From NCBI GenBank assembly GCA_016290695.1, contig JAEEUX010000150.1:1-6221 (forward strand): a stretch of DNA of 6,221 nucleotides, given 5' to 3'. The notes under the pieces are model-generated. The model was given only the letters and a program-made list of their open reading frames with translations, made no database searches and was not told the origin of the DNA. A program made the position numbers and the translations under genes. Shown one piece after another: positions 1-6,221 of this stretch. The stretch is from Oscillospiraceae bacterium (GTDB taxonomy: Bacteria; Bacillota; Clostridia; Oscillospirales; Oscillospiraceae). Numbering within the stretch: the stretch's first letter is position 1; each line of letters begins with the position of its first letter.

Positions 1-2176
1 TGCCGTTGCCATAGAGGCTCTGGTCGAAGTTAAGAACGGAGTTGATGAAGGAAACGGGGCCGTTCTTATCCATGCCCTGAACGTTGGAAATACCGTCGCT
101 GAGCGGCTCGCCGAACTTACGTCCGTCGGGAGTGGCCCAGGTGAACCAGCCGAAGATGACGTTCGCGGTAACGGGATAGCAGCCGGCGCTGAATCCGCCG
201 CGAGGACCGGTCGCGCGGTTGATGGCGTTGGCGTAAGTGGAAGCGGTGAAATCGACGTACTTATCAGCCTCGGGATCGCCGTTGCCATAACGCGGAACTC
301 TGCCGTTGATGTACTGGCGAAGCTCTTCGTAGCCTTCCCAGTTATTCATGATAGCGTCATACATCTCTCTCGTGGTGGCCTTCTTCTCGCGGAAGCAGAC
401 ATAGTCGATGATATTAAGGCTGTCAGCGACGTTGCCGAGACCGATGCAGGAGTTACCGGTGGAGTTGAACATAGCGCCGCCGGCCTGGCAATCCTTTCCG
501 TTCTCCATGCAGCCGGCGAGAGTGGCGGAAACCATGGGAAGCGGATTGTGGAAGGAGCTCATTGACTCCCAAGCGTTAATGCAGCTGCACTGCCACTTGC
601 AGAAGAAATCGAACTGGGTCTTAACGGCAGCAAGGACTTCGTCCATGCTCTTCATCTCGTAGAGATAGCCGGTAGCGGGGCCGGTCTGCTTAGCCTCGGG
701 AGCGCCGTTATGGTCGATGGCGACGGCAGGCATCTTCATCGGGTTGGTGCCGTTATTGATGGCAAGCAGGAAGGCGTTGGCGATATTGAGATAAGACTCC
801 GTGCCGGTACCGCCGGGCTGAGCCCACTCGTAACCACCGACAGAAGGCTCGACACAGCCGTTGAGGCAATAGTTTCTCGCAAACTCGAGGGGAATTCCGC
901 GCTTCATGAGGGCAGGGATGATAACCTTGTCGCTCTCGAAGGTGGGAACGCCGCCGCAGCGCTTCGTGGTCTCGATAGCGGCCTCCCAAAGCTCCTGAGG
1001 CGTGCCGTCATGGATACGGAGAGCCTGCGGGGGATCGTGGAGGACGAGACGACCGGCCGACTGAAGCATCATGTAGGTAACTTCGTTAGTAGCATCTCTG
1101 CCTTCCATGTCAACGCCGCCGAGGGTCATGAGCTGGCCGGAGGTGTAGCCCGGGCCGGACTTCGTTGCGCCCTCAGACCAGATCTTGTTGCACTCGGCAA
1201 CCTTGAGGTAGAAGAGGTCAAGGATCTCCTGAGCGTACTCGGGAGTGATGGTGCCGTTCTTGATGTCCTGCTCATAGTAACGGCCGAGGTACTGGTCTAC
1301 GCGGCCATAGCTGATGCCGTGCTGCTGACCGTCCATGCACATGGAAAGCTGATAGAGATAGATGCACTGAACAGCGTCATGGAAGTTACGGCAGGGGTTC
1401 TCCATGATCCAGTTAAGGCAGTCCGCCATCTCAAGAAGCTCCTTCTTACGCTCGGGGCGGGTCTCCTTAGCGGCGAGACGCTCGCACTCTGCGCCGTATC
1501 TCTTGGACCAGTGGATGATGCCTTCGCTGACGATGCTGACAGCTCTGTAGAAATTGTACTTATAGATGGAATCGCCGAAGATACCGTCCTCTTCGAGCTT
1601 TCTCATCTTCTCCTCCGCTTCTCTCTGAATGGCGCCGAAGCCCTTCTGAGTAGCGGTCCAGAAATTGGCGACAAAGTGGCCGACGGGAGACTGGCAGTTA
1701 TCCTTCGCGCCGAAGAAGAGAACGCCGTTGCCGATCATATGGTCGCGGTGATAGCGCGGCATATACTCGTCAGTGATAGCGCTCATGCTGTTCTTGTCCC
1801 AGAAATCGCCGGTTTCAAGAAGATACTTCTCGTCCTCGGGATCGATATCATAGGGATCCTGCTCACGCTTGGGGATGGTGCCCGCGCGAAGCTCCTTCAT
1901 GAACCAGTTGAAGGAAGTCTCGGGATAAAGAGCGCAGCAGCGATAGCTGGTGCCCTGCCAGCCGACGATAACTTCATCATCGTTGATGTGGACAGGCATG
2001 TTCTCAAAGAGGTTGCGAAGGTTCTTCGCTCTCTTGAGGATACCCGTCAGCTGGGGATTGTTCATATAGAACTCGGTAACGAGACGATAACGGTTTATGT
2101 CGATTCTCGGTCTCGTATTGCGATACTTCTCGCGGATAGCCTGAACGCGAGGAGTCATCGGCTTTAACTCATACAT
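1..2176 (-). CDS. Glycyl radical enzyme (pyruvate formate-lyase family), C-terminus cut by window edge
   Basis: I read 725 codons from the reverse complement, starting MYELKPMTPRVQAIREKY. The ATG at 2176-2174 has AGGAG 9 nt upstream; Met7 has no such site. Family marks include a GH motif with His167 (GHFVANFW), the active-site loop NYCLNGCVEPS with Cys441 and Glu443, and near the visible end YGNGDPEADKYVD and ATPDGRKFGEPLSDGIS. Cys441 would carry the thiyl radical, and the Cys-x-Glu pair is typical of glycyl radical eliminases and decarboxylases (glycerol, choline, hydroxyproline and related types) rather than the Cys-Cys pair of true pyruvate formate-lyase. The position of Cys441 suggests a protein of about 800 residues, so the last 70-100, including the radical glycine, are missing. 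The residues after the CVE loop match no characterised subtype that I recall, so the substrate is unassigned. The enzyme should be cytosolic and need a radical-SAM activase, not visible here. It has its own promoter. Family call is very secure; subtype is open. Confidence 0.96.
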   Translation of the reverse strand, partial: MYELKPMTPRVQAIREKYRNTRPRIDINRYRLVTEFYMNNPQLTGILKRAKNLRNLFENMPVHINDDEVIVGWQGTSYRCCALYPETSFNWFMKELRAGTIPKREQDPYDIDPEDEKYLLETGDFWDKNSMSAITDEYMPRYHRDHMIGNGVLFFGAKDNCQSPVGHFVANFWTATQKGFGAIQREAEEKMRKLEEDGIFGDSIYKYNFYRAVSIVSEGIIHWSKRYGAECERLAAKETRPERKKELLEMADCLNWIMENPCRNFHDAVQCIYLYQLSMCMDGQQHGISYGRVDQYLGRYYEQDIKNGTITPEYAQEILDLFYLKVAECNKIWSEGATKSGPGYTSGQLMTLGGVDMEGRDATNEVTYMMLQSAGRLVLHDPPQALRIHDGTPQELWEAAIETTKRCGGVPTFESDKVIIPALMKRGIPLEFARNYCLNGCVEPSVGGYEWAQPGGTGTESYLNIANAFLLAINNGTNPMKMPAVAIDHNGAPEAKQTGPATGYLYEMKSMDEVLAAVKTQFDFFCKWQCSCINAWESMSSFHNPLPMVSATLAGCMENGKDCQAGGAMFNSTGNSCIGLGNVADSLNIIDYVCFREKKATTREMYDAIMNNWEGYEELRQYINGRVPRYGNGDPEADKYVDFTASTYANAINRATGPRGGFSAGCYPVTANVIFGWFTWATPDGRKFGEPLSDGISNVQGMDKNGPVSFINSVLNFDQSLYGNG

Positions 2177-2185
2177 GGCAATTAT

Positions 2186-2190
2186 CTCCT
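2186..2190 (-). promoter_or_regulatory. Ribosome binding site of the glycyl radical enzyme
   Basis: On the minus strand this reads AGGAG inside GAAAGGAGATAATTGCCATG. The 9-nt spacing to the ATG fixes the start at 2176 rather than at the internal Met7. Confidence 0.85.
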
Positions 2191-2267
2191 TTCTTATAAC
2201 AGGCGCGGCACATTCTCAAAACGCATGCCTGAACTGAGGCTTATCGAGAAGATGCAGCTATAACAAA

Positions 2268-2282
2268 ATACTCTTTTAGTAT
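2268..2282 (-). promoter_or_regulatory. Small inverted repeat at the predicted 5' end of the glycyl radical enzyme mRNA
   Basis: The minus strand reads ATACT-AAAAG-AGTAT, a perfect 5-bp inverted repeat with a 5-nt loop. It begins about 7 nt past the -10 box, so it sits at the predicted transcription start. It could be an operator that overlaps the start site or a 5'-terminal hairpin that protects the mRNA. It is short and AT-rich, so chance is a real alternative. Confidence 0.35.
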
Positions 2283-2288
2283 GTTTAA

Positions 2289-2317
2289 AGAATATCATAA
2301 AATCTTTCAAAGGTCAA
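2289..2317 (-). promoter_or_regulatory. Sigma-A-type promoter for the glycyl radical enzyme
   Basis: On the minus strand, TTGACC (2317-2312) is followed after exactly 17 nt by TATTCT (2294-2289), a close match to the TTGACA/TATAAT consensus with ideal spacing. Upstream lie A-rich tracts (about 2343-2365) that could act as an UP element. The predicted transcript starts near 2282, leaving a leader of about 105 nt before the ATG. The leader contains weak stems (for example GCCT/AGGC around 2230-2243) but no riboswitch class that I recognise. Confidence 0.75.
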
Positions 2318-2415
2318 TAAAGCAAAGGGCAAATAAGACCCGTTTATTCATTCATTTTTTTCATTATCGCATAACCGTTTTATTGAATACGTTCAGTTTT
2401 TCACCGAAATACCCC

Positions 2416-2461
2416 GGAAGTGTTAAATCCGGCGATTTCAGAGCGTTCGGAAGGCACTTCT
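2416..2461. repeat. Imperfect inverted repeat, possible structured intergenic element
   Basis: GAAGTG (2417-2422) pairs perfectly with CACTTC (2455-2460), extended by G-T pairs on the inner side. Inside it, TCCG (2428-2431) pairs with CGGA (2448-2451), again extendable, leaving a loop near 2435-2443. Neither strand has a T-run after the stem, so it is not an ordinary rho-independent terminator. It lies between the HAD gene and the glycyl radical enzyme promoter, in a 397-bp stretch (2177-2573) where I see no supported gene. A dispersed palindromic repeat or a structured 3' untranslated region are both possible. Confidence 0.4.
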
Positions 2462-2573
2462 CCCCTGCCGGGTAAATTCAGAAGAGCATTTTTTCACATA
2501 CAGGGTAGAATCGAAAAATTGGCTATAGAACAACGCCGCAGAAATCCTCATGGAACTGATAAAGGTTACAATT

Positions 2574-3245
2574 CTATTCTTCAAAATTCATGGAAATCAA
2601 CTCGCTTAGCGTTTTTATTTGAAAATCAGGGGTGGCATTTGTCAATGGCTGGTCCTTTCTGTTGATCCAGCAGGTTTTCATTCCGATTTGCTGCGGACCG
2701 AAAACATCATCCTCCAGCGAGTCACCGACAAATAATGCTTCAGCTGGATTTATCCGCAGCTGCTTTAGAATTTCTTCATAAAAAATCCGCTGCGGTTTAT
2801 ACGCCTGGAGCGATTCTGAGGTAAAAACGTGATGCACTGTGATGTGATTATTTTCCAAATCGCGTATTAACGGGCTGGTGTCTGTGGTTGAACCAATACA
2901 AACCAGATATCGCTTTTTCAAATGTTCAAGCGTCTCATTTGTTTCGGGAAAGGCGCGCCGCCTGCCCAAAGTATGAAGCATAACCTGGACATCAGTTGCA
3001 GGATCACGGGAGAAATGATATTCAGAATAGAGCTGTTCCAGATCCCAAAGAAAGACATCTTCCTCCTTGTGGAATGCGGTCATGCCCTGGATATGGGCCT
3101 TGTGCAGCTGTTTCCACCGGGCGTAAAATTCTTTGGCGGAGGCGTCAGAGCTGTTTCTATCCAGTATCGTTTGGGCCGCTGAGATAGAGCCGTTGCCTGT
3201 GGAAATCAATGTTCCGTAGGCATCAAATATGATCGTCTGAAGCAT
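2574..3245 (-). CDS. HAD-superfamily hydrolase (haloacid dehalogenase / phosphatase type)
   Basis: This complete 223-residue protein has the HAD motifs in order. Motif I is FDAYGT with nucleophile Asp8, motif II is CIGSTTD with Ser119, motif III is YKP with Lys150, and motif IV is VGDSLEDDVFG with Asp175 and Asp179/Asp180. The helical insert after motif I (about residues 15-95) indicates a class I cap. DxYGT, in place of the DxDGT of many phosphatases, is common in the 2-haloacid dehalogenase-like branch, which also contains nucleotide and sugar phosphatases, so the substrate cannot be named. It should be a soluble cytosolic enzyme. The ATG at 3245 has AGGTGG 7 nt upstream. A weak promoter candidate, TTGCTT-18 nt-TAGATA, lies at 3309-3280. 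Its sequence is visibly more AT-rich than the flanking genes, which may indicate a separate origin. Confidence 0.93.
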   Translation of the reverse strand: MLQTIIFDAYGTLISTGNGSISAAQTILDRNSSDASAKEFYARWKQLHKAHIQGMTAFHKEEDVFLWDLEQLYSEYHFSRDPATDVQVMLHTLGRRRAFPETNETLEHLKKRYLVCIGSTTDTSPLIRDLENNHITVHHVFTSESLQAYKPQRIFYEEILKQLRINPAEALFVGDSLEDDVFGPQQIGMKTCWINRKDQPLTNATPDFQIKTLSELISMNFEE

Positions 3246-3312
3246 ATAATAACCACCTAGTTCAAAAGTATGTGTTGTTTATCTAATGGGACTTATAACT
3301 TAAAAGCAAATC

Positions 3313-3340
3313 AAAAATAGTTATATTAATTATTTATAAC
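3313..3340 (-). terminator. Weak terminator-like hairpin at the end of the alpha/beta hydrolase gene
   Basis: On the minus strand GTTATA (3340-3335) and TATAAC (3325-3320) form a 6-bp inverted repeat around a 9-nt loop, followed at once by TATTTTT (3319-3313). The TAA stop (3336-3334) lies in the first arm and loop. The stem has only one G-C pair, so termination would be inefficient. It may simply reflect the AT-rich gap. Confidence 0.3.
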
Positions 3341-4029
3341 CCTATGTTCTTTAAAAATACATCAACTTCGCGGTTGAACGCTTCCCACTTCTTGCCTGCG
3401 ATAAAATGGTCGCCCTTTATTACGGAAAAGCTCGCATTTGGTATGCTTTGCGCTATCAGCCTCGAATGAGAGTCCTTTATCATGTCGTTCGTGCCGCAGA
3501 TTACGAGCGTGGGCACAGTAATTCGGCTAAGCTCCTCCGGGGCAATGTTCGGCTGCCCCACCATTAGGCTGAGCATTTCGGCATTAGCCGCTGCCTCCGG
3601 GGATTTTCCGGCGAAACGCTTTGCCATTCTATAACCGATCTCAATGGGTATCTGAACCTTTCGTTTCACGCCCGTGGTGTTAAGGTTCCCGCCATTTAGT
3701 ATAAGTGCTTTAAGCTTTTCGCCATGCTTGAGCGCAAACTCCATAGCGATATTCGCCCCGTCGGAAAAACCCAAAACGGCGGCGCAGGCGATCCCCTTTT
3801 CCTCCATAAATTCGTTTAAATCCTCGGCAAACTGCTTTATCGAAAACGGCGCCGCGCCGCGCGGTGACCTCCCGTGGCCGCGCGTGTCGAGGGCAATGAC
3901 CCGGAATCTCCCGCTGAAATACGGTATCTGATTTTTAAAATACGCGCCGCTCTCCCCGTTTCCATGCAGGAGAATAAGCGGGAATGCATCAGCGCTGCCG
4001 GCTTCTTCATAATGTAATTCTATGTCCAT
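3334..4029 (-). CDS. Alpha/beta-fold hydrolase
   Basis: This complete 231-residue protein has the standard alpha/beta hydrolase layout. The oxyanion-hole motif is LLHGNGES (His22-Gly25), followed by the conserved ALDTRGHGRS (residues 46-55). The nucleophile elbow is GFSDG with Ser89. The acid is Asp182 in CGTNDMI and the catalytic histidine is His208 in KGDHFIAG, so the triad is intact. A short cap spans about residues 113-165. There is no signal peptide or membrane span, so it is cytosolic. The family includes esterases, lactonases and C-C hydrolases; nothing here selects among them. The ATG at 4029 has GAGG 7 nt upstream, and that site overlaps the stop of the methyltransferase gene. The 9-bp gap suggests co-transcription and possible translational coupling with that gene. 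Confidence 0.94.
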   Translation of the reverse strand: MDIELHYEEAGSADAFPLILLHGNGESGAYFKNQIPYFSGRFRVIALDTRGHGRSPRGAAPFSIKQFAEDLNEFMEEKGIACAAVLGFSDGANIAMEFALKHGEKLKALILNGGNLNTTGVKRKVQIPIEIGYRMAKRFAGKSPEAAANAEMLSLMVGQPNIAPEELSRITVPTLVICGTNDMIKDSHSRLIAQSIPNASFSVIKGDHFIAGKKWEAFNREVDVFLKNIGL

Positions 4030-4038
4030 GCAATTTCC

Positions 4039-5262
4039 TCACACAACTTGGAAAATATAAAACTTCAAATAATTCGTTTCGGGGACGTTCCAGAGTATCG
4101 GATGGTCAGGCGCTTGCTGCCTTGCCTCTATCTGGCGGAGGGAAACGCCGGCGTCGGTCGCCGCGTCATGCAGCATCTGGCGGAACAGCTCGTCCGTCAT
4201 GAAATGCGAGCAGGAGCAGGTGGCAAGATAGCCGCCGCGCGGGAGGAGCTTCATTGCCTTGAGGTTGATTTCCTTATAGCCGCGAACTGCGTTTTTCACC
4301 GTGCTGCTGCTTTTCGTAAAGGCGGGCGGGTCAAGGATGATAAAATCGTAGTCTGCTTTTCCCGCGCCGGAAAGCTCAGTAAGGAGCTCGAAAACGTCGC
4401 GGCAAACGAAGCTCAGCCTGTCTTCCAGCCCGTTCAGACGAGCGTTTTCCCGCGCGGAAGTGAGTGCATCCTCGGAAACGTCCACCGCCGTAACGTGCTC
4501 CGCGCCCGCCGCAGCCGCGTTCAGCGCAAACGCGCCCGTATGGGTGAAGCAGTCGAGAACGGTTCTGCCGCGCGCGATTTGGCGTATCGCGGCGCGGTTA
4601 TATTTCTGGTCGAGGAAAAAACCTGTCTTTTGACCGTTGAAATAATCGACCTTATATTTTATACTGTTTTCAGATATTAACACACTGCCGTCGAGATCGC
4701 TTCTCATACCGTCGAGCGCGGCAAAGCCCTTCCCCTGCTCGAGCCTCTCCTTGCGGCGCAAGGAAGCGTCGTTTCGCTCATACACAGCGTCAATCTGCTC
4801 GCCCATTTCCCTGAGCTGTGAAACAAGCTCGGCAAATACGGTATTTTTTATAAGCTCCATGCCAAGGCTCAGTGTCTGCGCGACGAGGACGTTCCCGAAC
4901 CTGTCCACCGTGAGCCCCGGGAAGCCGTCTGCCTCGCCGAATATCAGGCGGCAGCACTTAAAATCATCACCGGGCATCACGCTTTTGCGGTAATTGAGCG
5001 CATAGCGCACACGGCGCGCCCAAAAGGCCGCGTCGAACCTGTCGTTCGCGTTCGTGGAAATTACCCTTACGCGAATTTTGGAATTATCGTTTATGAAGCC
5101 GCTTCCGAGATACTTCTCCTTCTGCGAGTAAACGTCCACTATGTCGCCGTTTGAGTATGCGCCGGAAACCGACGTTATCTCCTCGGCAAACACCCACGGA
5201 TGGCCCGCTCGGAGCGATTTTTCTGCCTTGGGCGTAACAACTGTTCTAACTAATTCTCTCAT
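4039..5262 (-). CDS. rlmI: RlmI-type class I SAM-dependent 23S rRNA (cytosine-C5) methyltransferase
   Basis: The 407-residue protein matches the RlmI family in length (about 400) and architecture. An N-terminal PUA-like RNA-binding domain (about residues 1-75, with AGHPWVFAEEI) is followed by a linker with RLIFGEADGFPGLTVDRFG, then the family signature FNGQKTGFFLDQKYNR (208-223). The Rossmann methyltransferase domain follows: SAM-binding VLDCFTHTGAF (235-245), acidic Asp261, DPP at 311-313, and TCSCS (348-352), which should carry the catalytic cysteine. The C-terminus has DHPILWNVPETNYLK. E. coli RlmI makes m5C1962 in 23S rRNA; this protein probably does the same or a closely related reaction. 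I chose ATG 5262 because homology begins there; the frame opens to an ATG at 5325, but that adds 21 unconserved residues and has no ribosome binding site. The site at 5262 is itself weak (AAAAGAGA). It is probably the first gene of an operon with the alpha/beta hydrolase. Confidence 0.93.
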   Translation of the reverse strand: MRELVRTVVTPKAEKSLRAGHPWVFAEEITSVSGAYSNGDIVDVYSQKEKYLGSGFINDNSKIRVRVISTNANDRFDAAFWARRVRYALNYRKSVMPGDDFKCCRLIFGEADGFPGLTVDRFGNVLVAQTLSLGMELIKNTVFAELVSQLREMGEQIDAVYERNDASLRRKERLEQGKGFAALDGMRSDLDGSVLISENSIKYKVDYFNGQKTGFFLDQKYNRAAIRQIARGRTVLDCFTHTGAFALNAAAAGAEHVTAVDVSEDALTSARENARLNGLEDRLSFVCRDVFELLTELSGAGKADYDFIILDPPAFTKSSSTVKNAVRGYKEINLKAMKLLPRGGYLATCSCSHFMTDELFRQMLHDAATDAGVSLRQIEARQQAPDHPILWNVPETNYLKFYIFQVV

Positions 5263-5281
5263 ATGTATTCTCTTTTCTGAT

Positions 5282-6221
5282 GTGTTATTCTCAATTTCGG
5301 AGGCGGGTGCAACGGAAAACAGCATAACCGAAAAACGGCTGCGTTTTGCAGCAAGCCTCTATTTATCGCTTTTGTGCTTCGTTCACATGCTTGCCTTCTG
5401 GCGCGGCGGCTATCTGAACATCACGCAGGCGAAATATGTTTCCTTCTGCGCCGTCTCAATAGCTTTTATTCTGACGTCTATGTGCTTTTTGATTAAAGGG
5501 CGCGGCGAAATACGTCTTGGAGAAATGCTTCGTGCAGAACACGTTTTCGCGGTGATATACGCCATTATGGCGCTTGTCTCCGCCGCTTTTTCCGATTACC
5601 CCGCCGCCGCGTTTTTTGGTGCGCACAGACTTGACGGTGCGATAAGCATTTGCGTTTACTGCGCGGTTTTTGTGCTGCTTTCCATGTTTTACAGGCGCGA
5701 CAGGCGCGTTTTGGCGGCGCTCGTCGCGGGCATTGTTATCAACTGCGCGATCTCCGCGCTCCAGCTATGCGGGCTGAACCCGTTTTGGCTCTTTCCGGAG
5801 GGCATGAATTATTACGATTACGGCGTCAAGTTCCCCGCGCAGTTCATGGGCTCCTGCGGTAACGCTGGGCTGAATTCGTCCGTGCTGTGTCTGGCTGCGC
5901 CGATATTGTTCATCTGCGCTCGCAGATGCCGCCGCAGGCTGCGCCTGCCTGCGTACTTTGCCGCGGTTTTCGCCGCACTGATTGTATTTCTCAGCCATAT
6001 CGCAGCCGCGATTTTGGGGCTTATGCTCGGAATGATAATCTGCGCGCCGCTCGTTTTCGGGCGAACAAGACGGCAAAAGCGACGCATCGCGGTTATTTCC
6101 GCGCTTATCATAATTACCGCGCTTGCCGCGATATACTTCACAGAACTGCCGGTTGCAACGCTTAGTCAGCTCCGCAGCATGCTGCACGGCGAGCTCAGGC
6201 CGGAATTCGGCTCGGGCAGGA
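5282..6221 (+). CDS. O-antigen ligase/polymerase-like (Wzy_C family) membrane protein, C-terminus cut by window edge
   Basis: The frame is open to the window end (313 codons from GTG 5282) and is strongly hydrophobic. Likely membrane spans, numbered from that GTG, are about 22-40, 53-71, 87-103, 119-137, 143-160, 198-212, 222-238, 240-259 and 269-286. Features of bacterial polysaccharide ligases/polymerases are the early FWRGGYLNITQAKY loop, the GSCGNAGLNSSVL stretch (190-201, like the GNxNxxG motif), and the HGELRPEFGSGR start of the large periplasmic/extracellular loop. These proteins join polysaccharide or glycan units at the outer face of the cell membrane; the substrate here is unknown. 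About 100 or more residues are missing. The start is uncertain: GTG 5282 has no Shine-Dalgarno sequence, while GGAGG at 5299-5303 points to ACG 5312. The next ATG (5387) would cut the first membrane span. It is divergent from the methyltransferase gene, only 19 bp from its start. Confidence 0.85.
   Translation, partial: MLFSISEAGATENSITEKRLRFAASLYLSLLCFVHMLAFWRGGYLNITQAKYVSFCAVSIAFILTSMCFLIKGRGEIRLGEMLRAEHVFAVIYAIMALVSAAFSDYPAAAFFGAHRLDGAISICVYCAVFVLLSMFYRRDRRVLAALVAGIVINCAISALQLCGLNPFWLFPEGMNYYDYGVKFPAQFMGSCGNAGLNSSVLCLAAPILFICARRCRRRLRLPAYFAAVFAALIVFLSHIAAAILGLMLGMIICAPLVFGRTRRQKRRIAVISALIIITALAAIYFTELPVATLSQLRSMLHGELRPEFGSGR
5299..5303 (+). promoter_or_regulatory. Shine-Dalgarno-like GGAGG facing a non-canonical ACG codon
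   Basis: GGAGG lies 8 nt before an ACG (5312-5314) in the frame of the O-antigen ligase-like gene. Starting there gives the plausible N-terminus (M)ENSITEKRLRFAASLYL. A GTG at 5307 is too close and out of frame. The site either marks a non-AUG start, a start codon altered by mutation or sequence error, or is a chance match inside a longer protein that begins at GTG 5282. Confidence 0.4.
5331..5352 (-). terminator. Terminator-like hairpin facing the methyltransferase gene
   Basis: On the minus strand GCTGC (5352-5348), loop AAAAC and GCAGC (5342-5338) form a perfect GC-rich 5-bp stem, followed by CG and then TTTTT (5335-5331). It lies about 70 nt upstream of the methyltransferase ATG, inside the 5' coding part of the divergent membrane-protein gene. 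It could stop antisense transcripts from that gene or act as an attenuator in a methyltransferase leader. CCG-TTTTT-CGG (5338-5328) can form an alternative, overlapping stem. The stem is short and partly dictated by codons, so confidence is modest. Confidence 0.35.

Noticed and set aside
710..2167. A 485-codon open frame on the plus strand, opposite the glycyl radical enzyme
   Set aside because: It is wholly antisense to an unmistakable enzyme. Its sequence is a low-complexity mix of Ala, Val, Leu, Asp and Glu, with no recognisable domain. It stays open because the enzyme's biased codon use avoids antisense stops.
2384..2395. TGAATACGTTCA, an apparent operator-like palindrome upstream of the promoter
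   Set aside because: Only the outer four bases pair, the centre is not symmetrical, and it lies about 67 bp upstream of the -35 box. It matches no regulator site that I can name.
2281..2665. Two short plus-strand frames between the glycyl radical enzyme and the HAD gene
   Set aside because: They overlap each other, the promoter and the end of the HAD gene, lack clear ribosome binding sites, and have no protein-like composition.
3293..3340. Repeated TTATAAC heptamers (3293-3299 and 3334-3340, also 2194-2200)
   Set aside because: They lie in AT-rich gaps where such words arise by chance, and their spacing and orientation relative to promoters are inconsistent.
4048..4680. A 210-codon plus-strand frame opposite the methyltransferase
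   Set aside because: It is antisense to conserved methyltransferase motifs (SAM-binding, DPP, TCSCS) and has no domain of its own.
5263..5325. Longer methyltransferase start at ATG 5325
   Set aside because: The extra 21 residues resemble no family N-terminus, there is no ribosome binding site, and it would overlap the divergent membrane-protein gene.
5650..6187. Several short frames on both strands near the right end
   Set aside because: They are Arg/Ala-rich shadows of the hydrophobic O-antigen ligase-like frame, which runs uninterrupted to the window end with clear membrane spans.

Overview
This window comes from a strictly anaerobic, mid-to-high-GC bacterium, most likely a clostridial (Bacillota) gut or sediment organism. 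The clues are a glycyl radical enzyme, which oxygen destroys, AGGAG-type ribosome binding sites, a sigma-A-type promoter, and gene families typical of Clostridia. The taxonomy is inferred; no rRNA or other marker gene is present.

Layout. Four genes lie on the minus strand and one on the plus strand. Positions 1-2176 (minus) hold the first 725 codons of a glycyl radical enzyme of the pyruvate formate-lyase family; its C-terminal glycyl radical domain lies beyond position 1. A strong promoter (2289-2317) and a leader of about 105 nt precede it. Positions 2177-2573 are otherwise non-coding and include a foldable 46-nt inverted-repeat element. Positions 2574-3245 (minus) encode a HAD-family hydrolase, clearly more AT-rich than its neighbours. 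After an AT-rich 88-bp gap come an alpha/beta hydrolase (3334-4029, minus) and an RlmI-type 23S rRNA cytosine methyltransferase (4039-5262, minus). These two are 9 bp apart and probably co-transcribed, methyltransferase first. Divergently, from about 5282 to the end of the window (plus), runs a multi-membrane-span O-antigen ligase/polymerase-like protein, incomplete at its C-terminus.

How the genes relate. Only the methyltransferase and alpha/beta hydrolase look like an operon. The glycyl radical enzyme has its own promoter, so it is probably regulated separately. Its activating enzyme and any transporter or microcompartment genes would be expected beyond position 1 and cannot be seen. The HAD protein has no evident functional tie to either side.

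I found no convincing new multi-gene system. The points most worth a second look are the unassigned substrate of the glycyl radical enzyme, the start of the O-antigen ligase-like gene (a good Shine-Dalgarno sequence facing an ACG codon), the terminator-like hairpin between the divergent genes, and the structured intergenic element near 2440.
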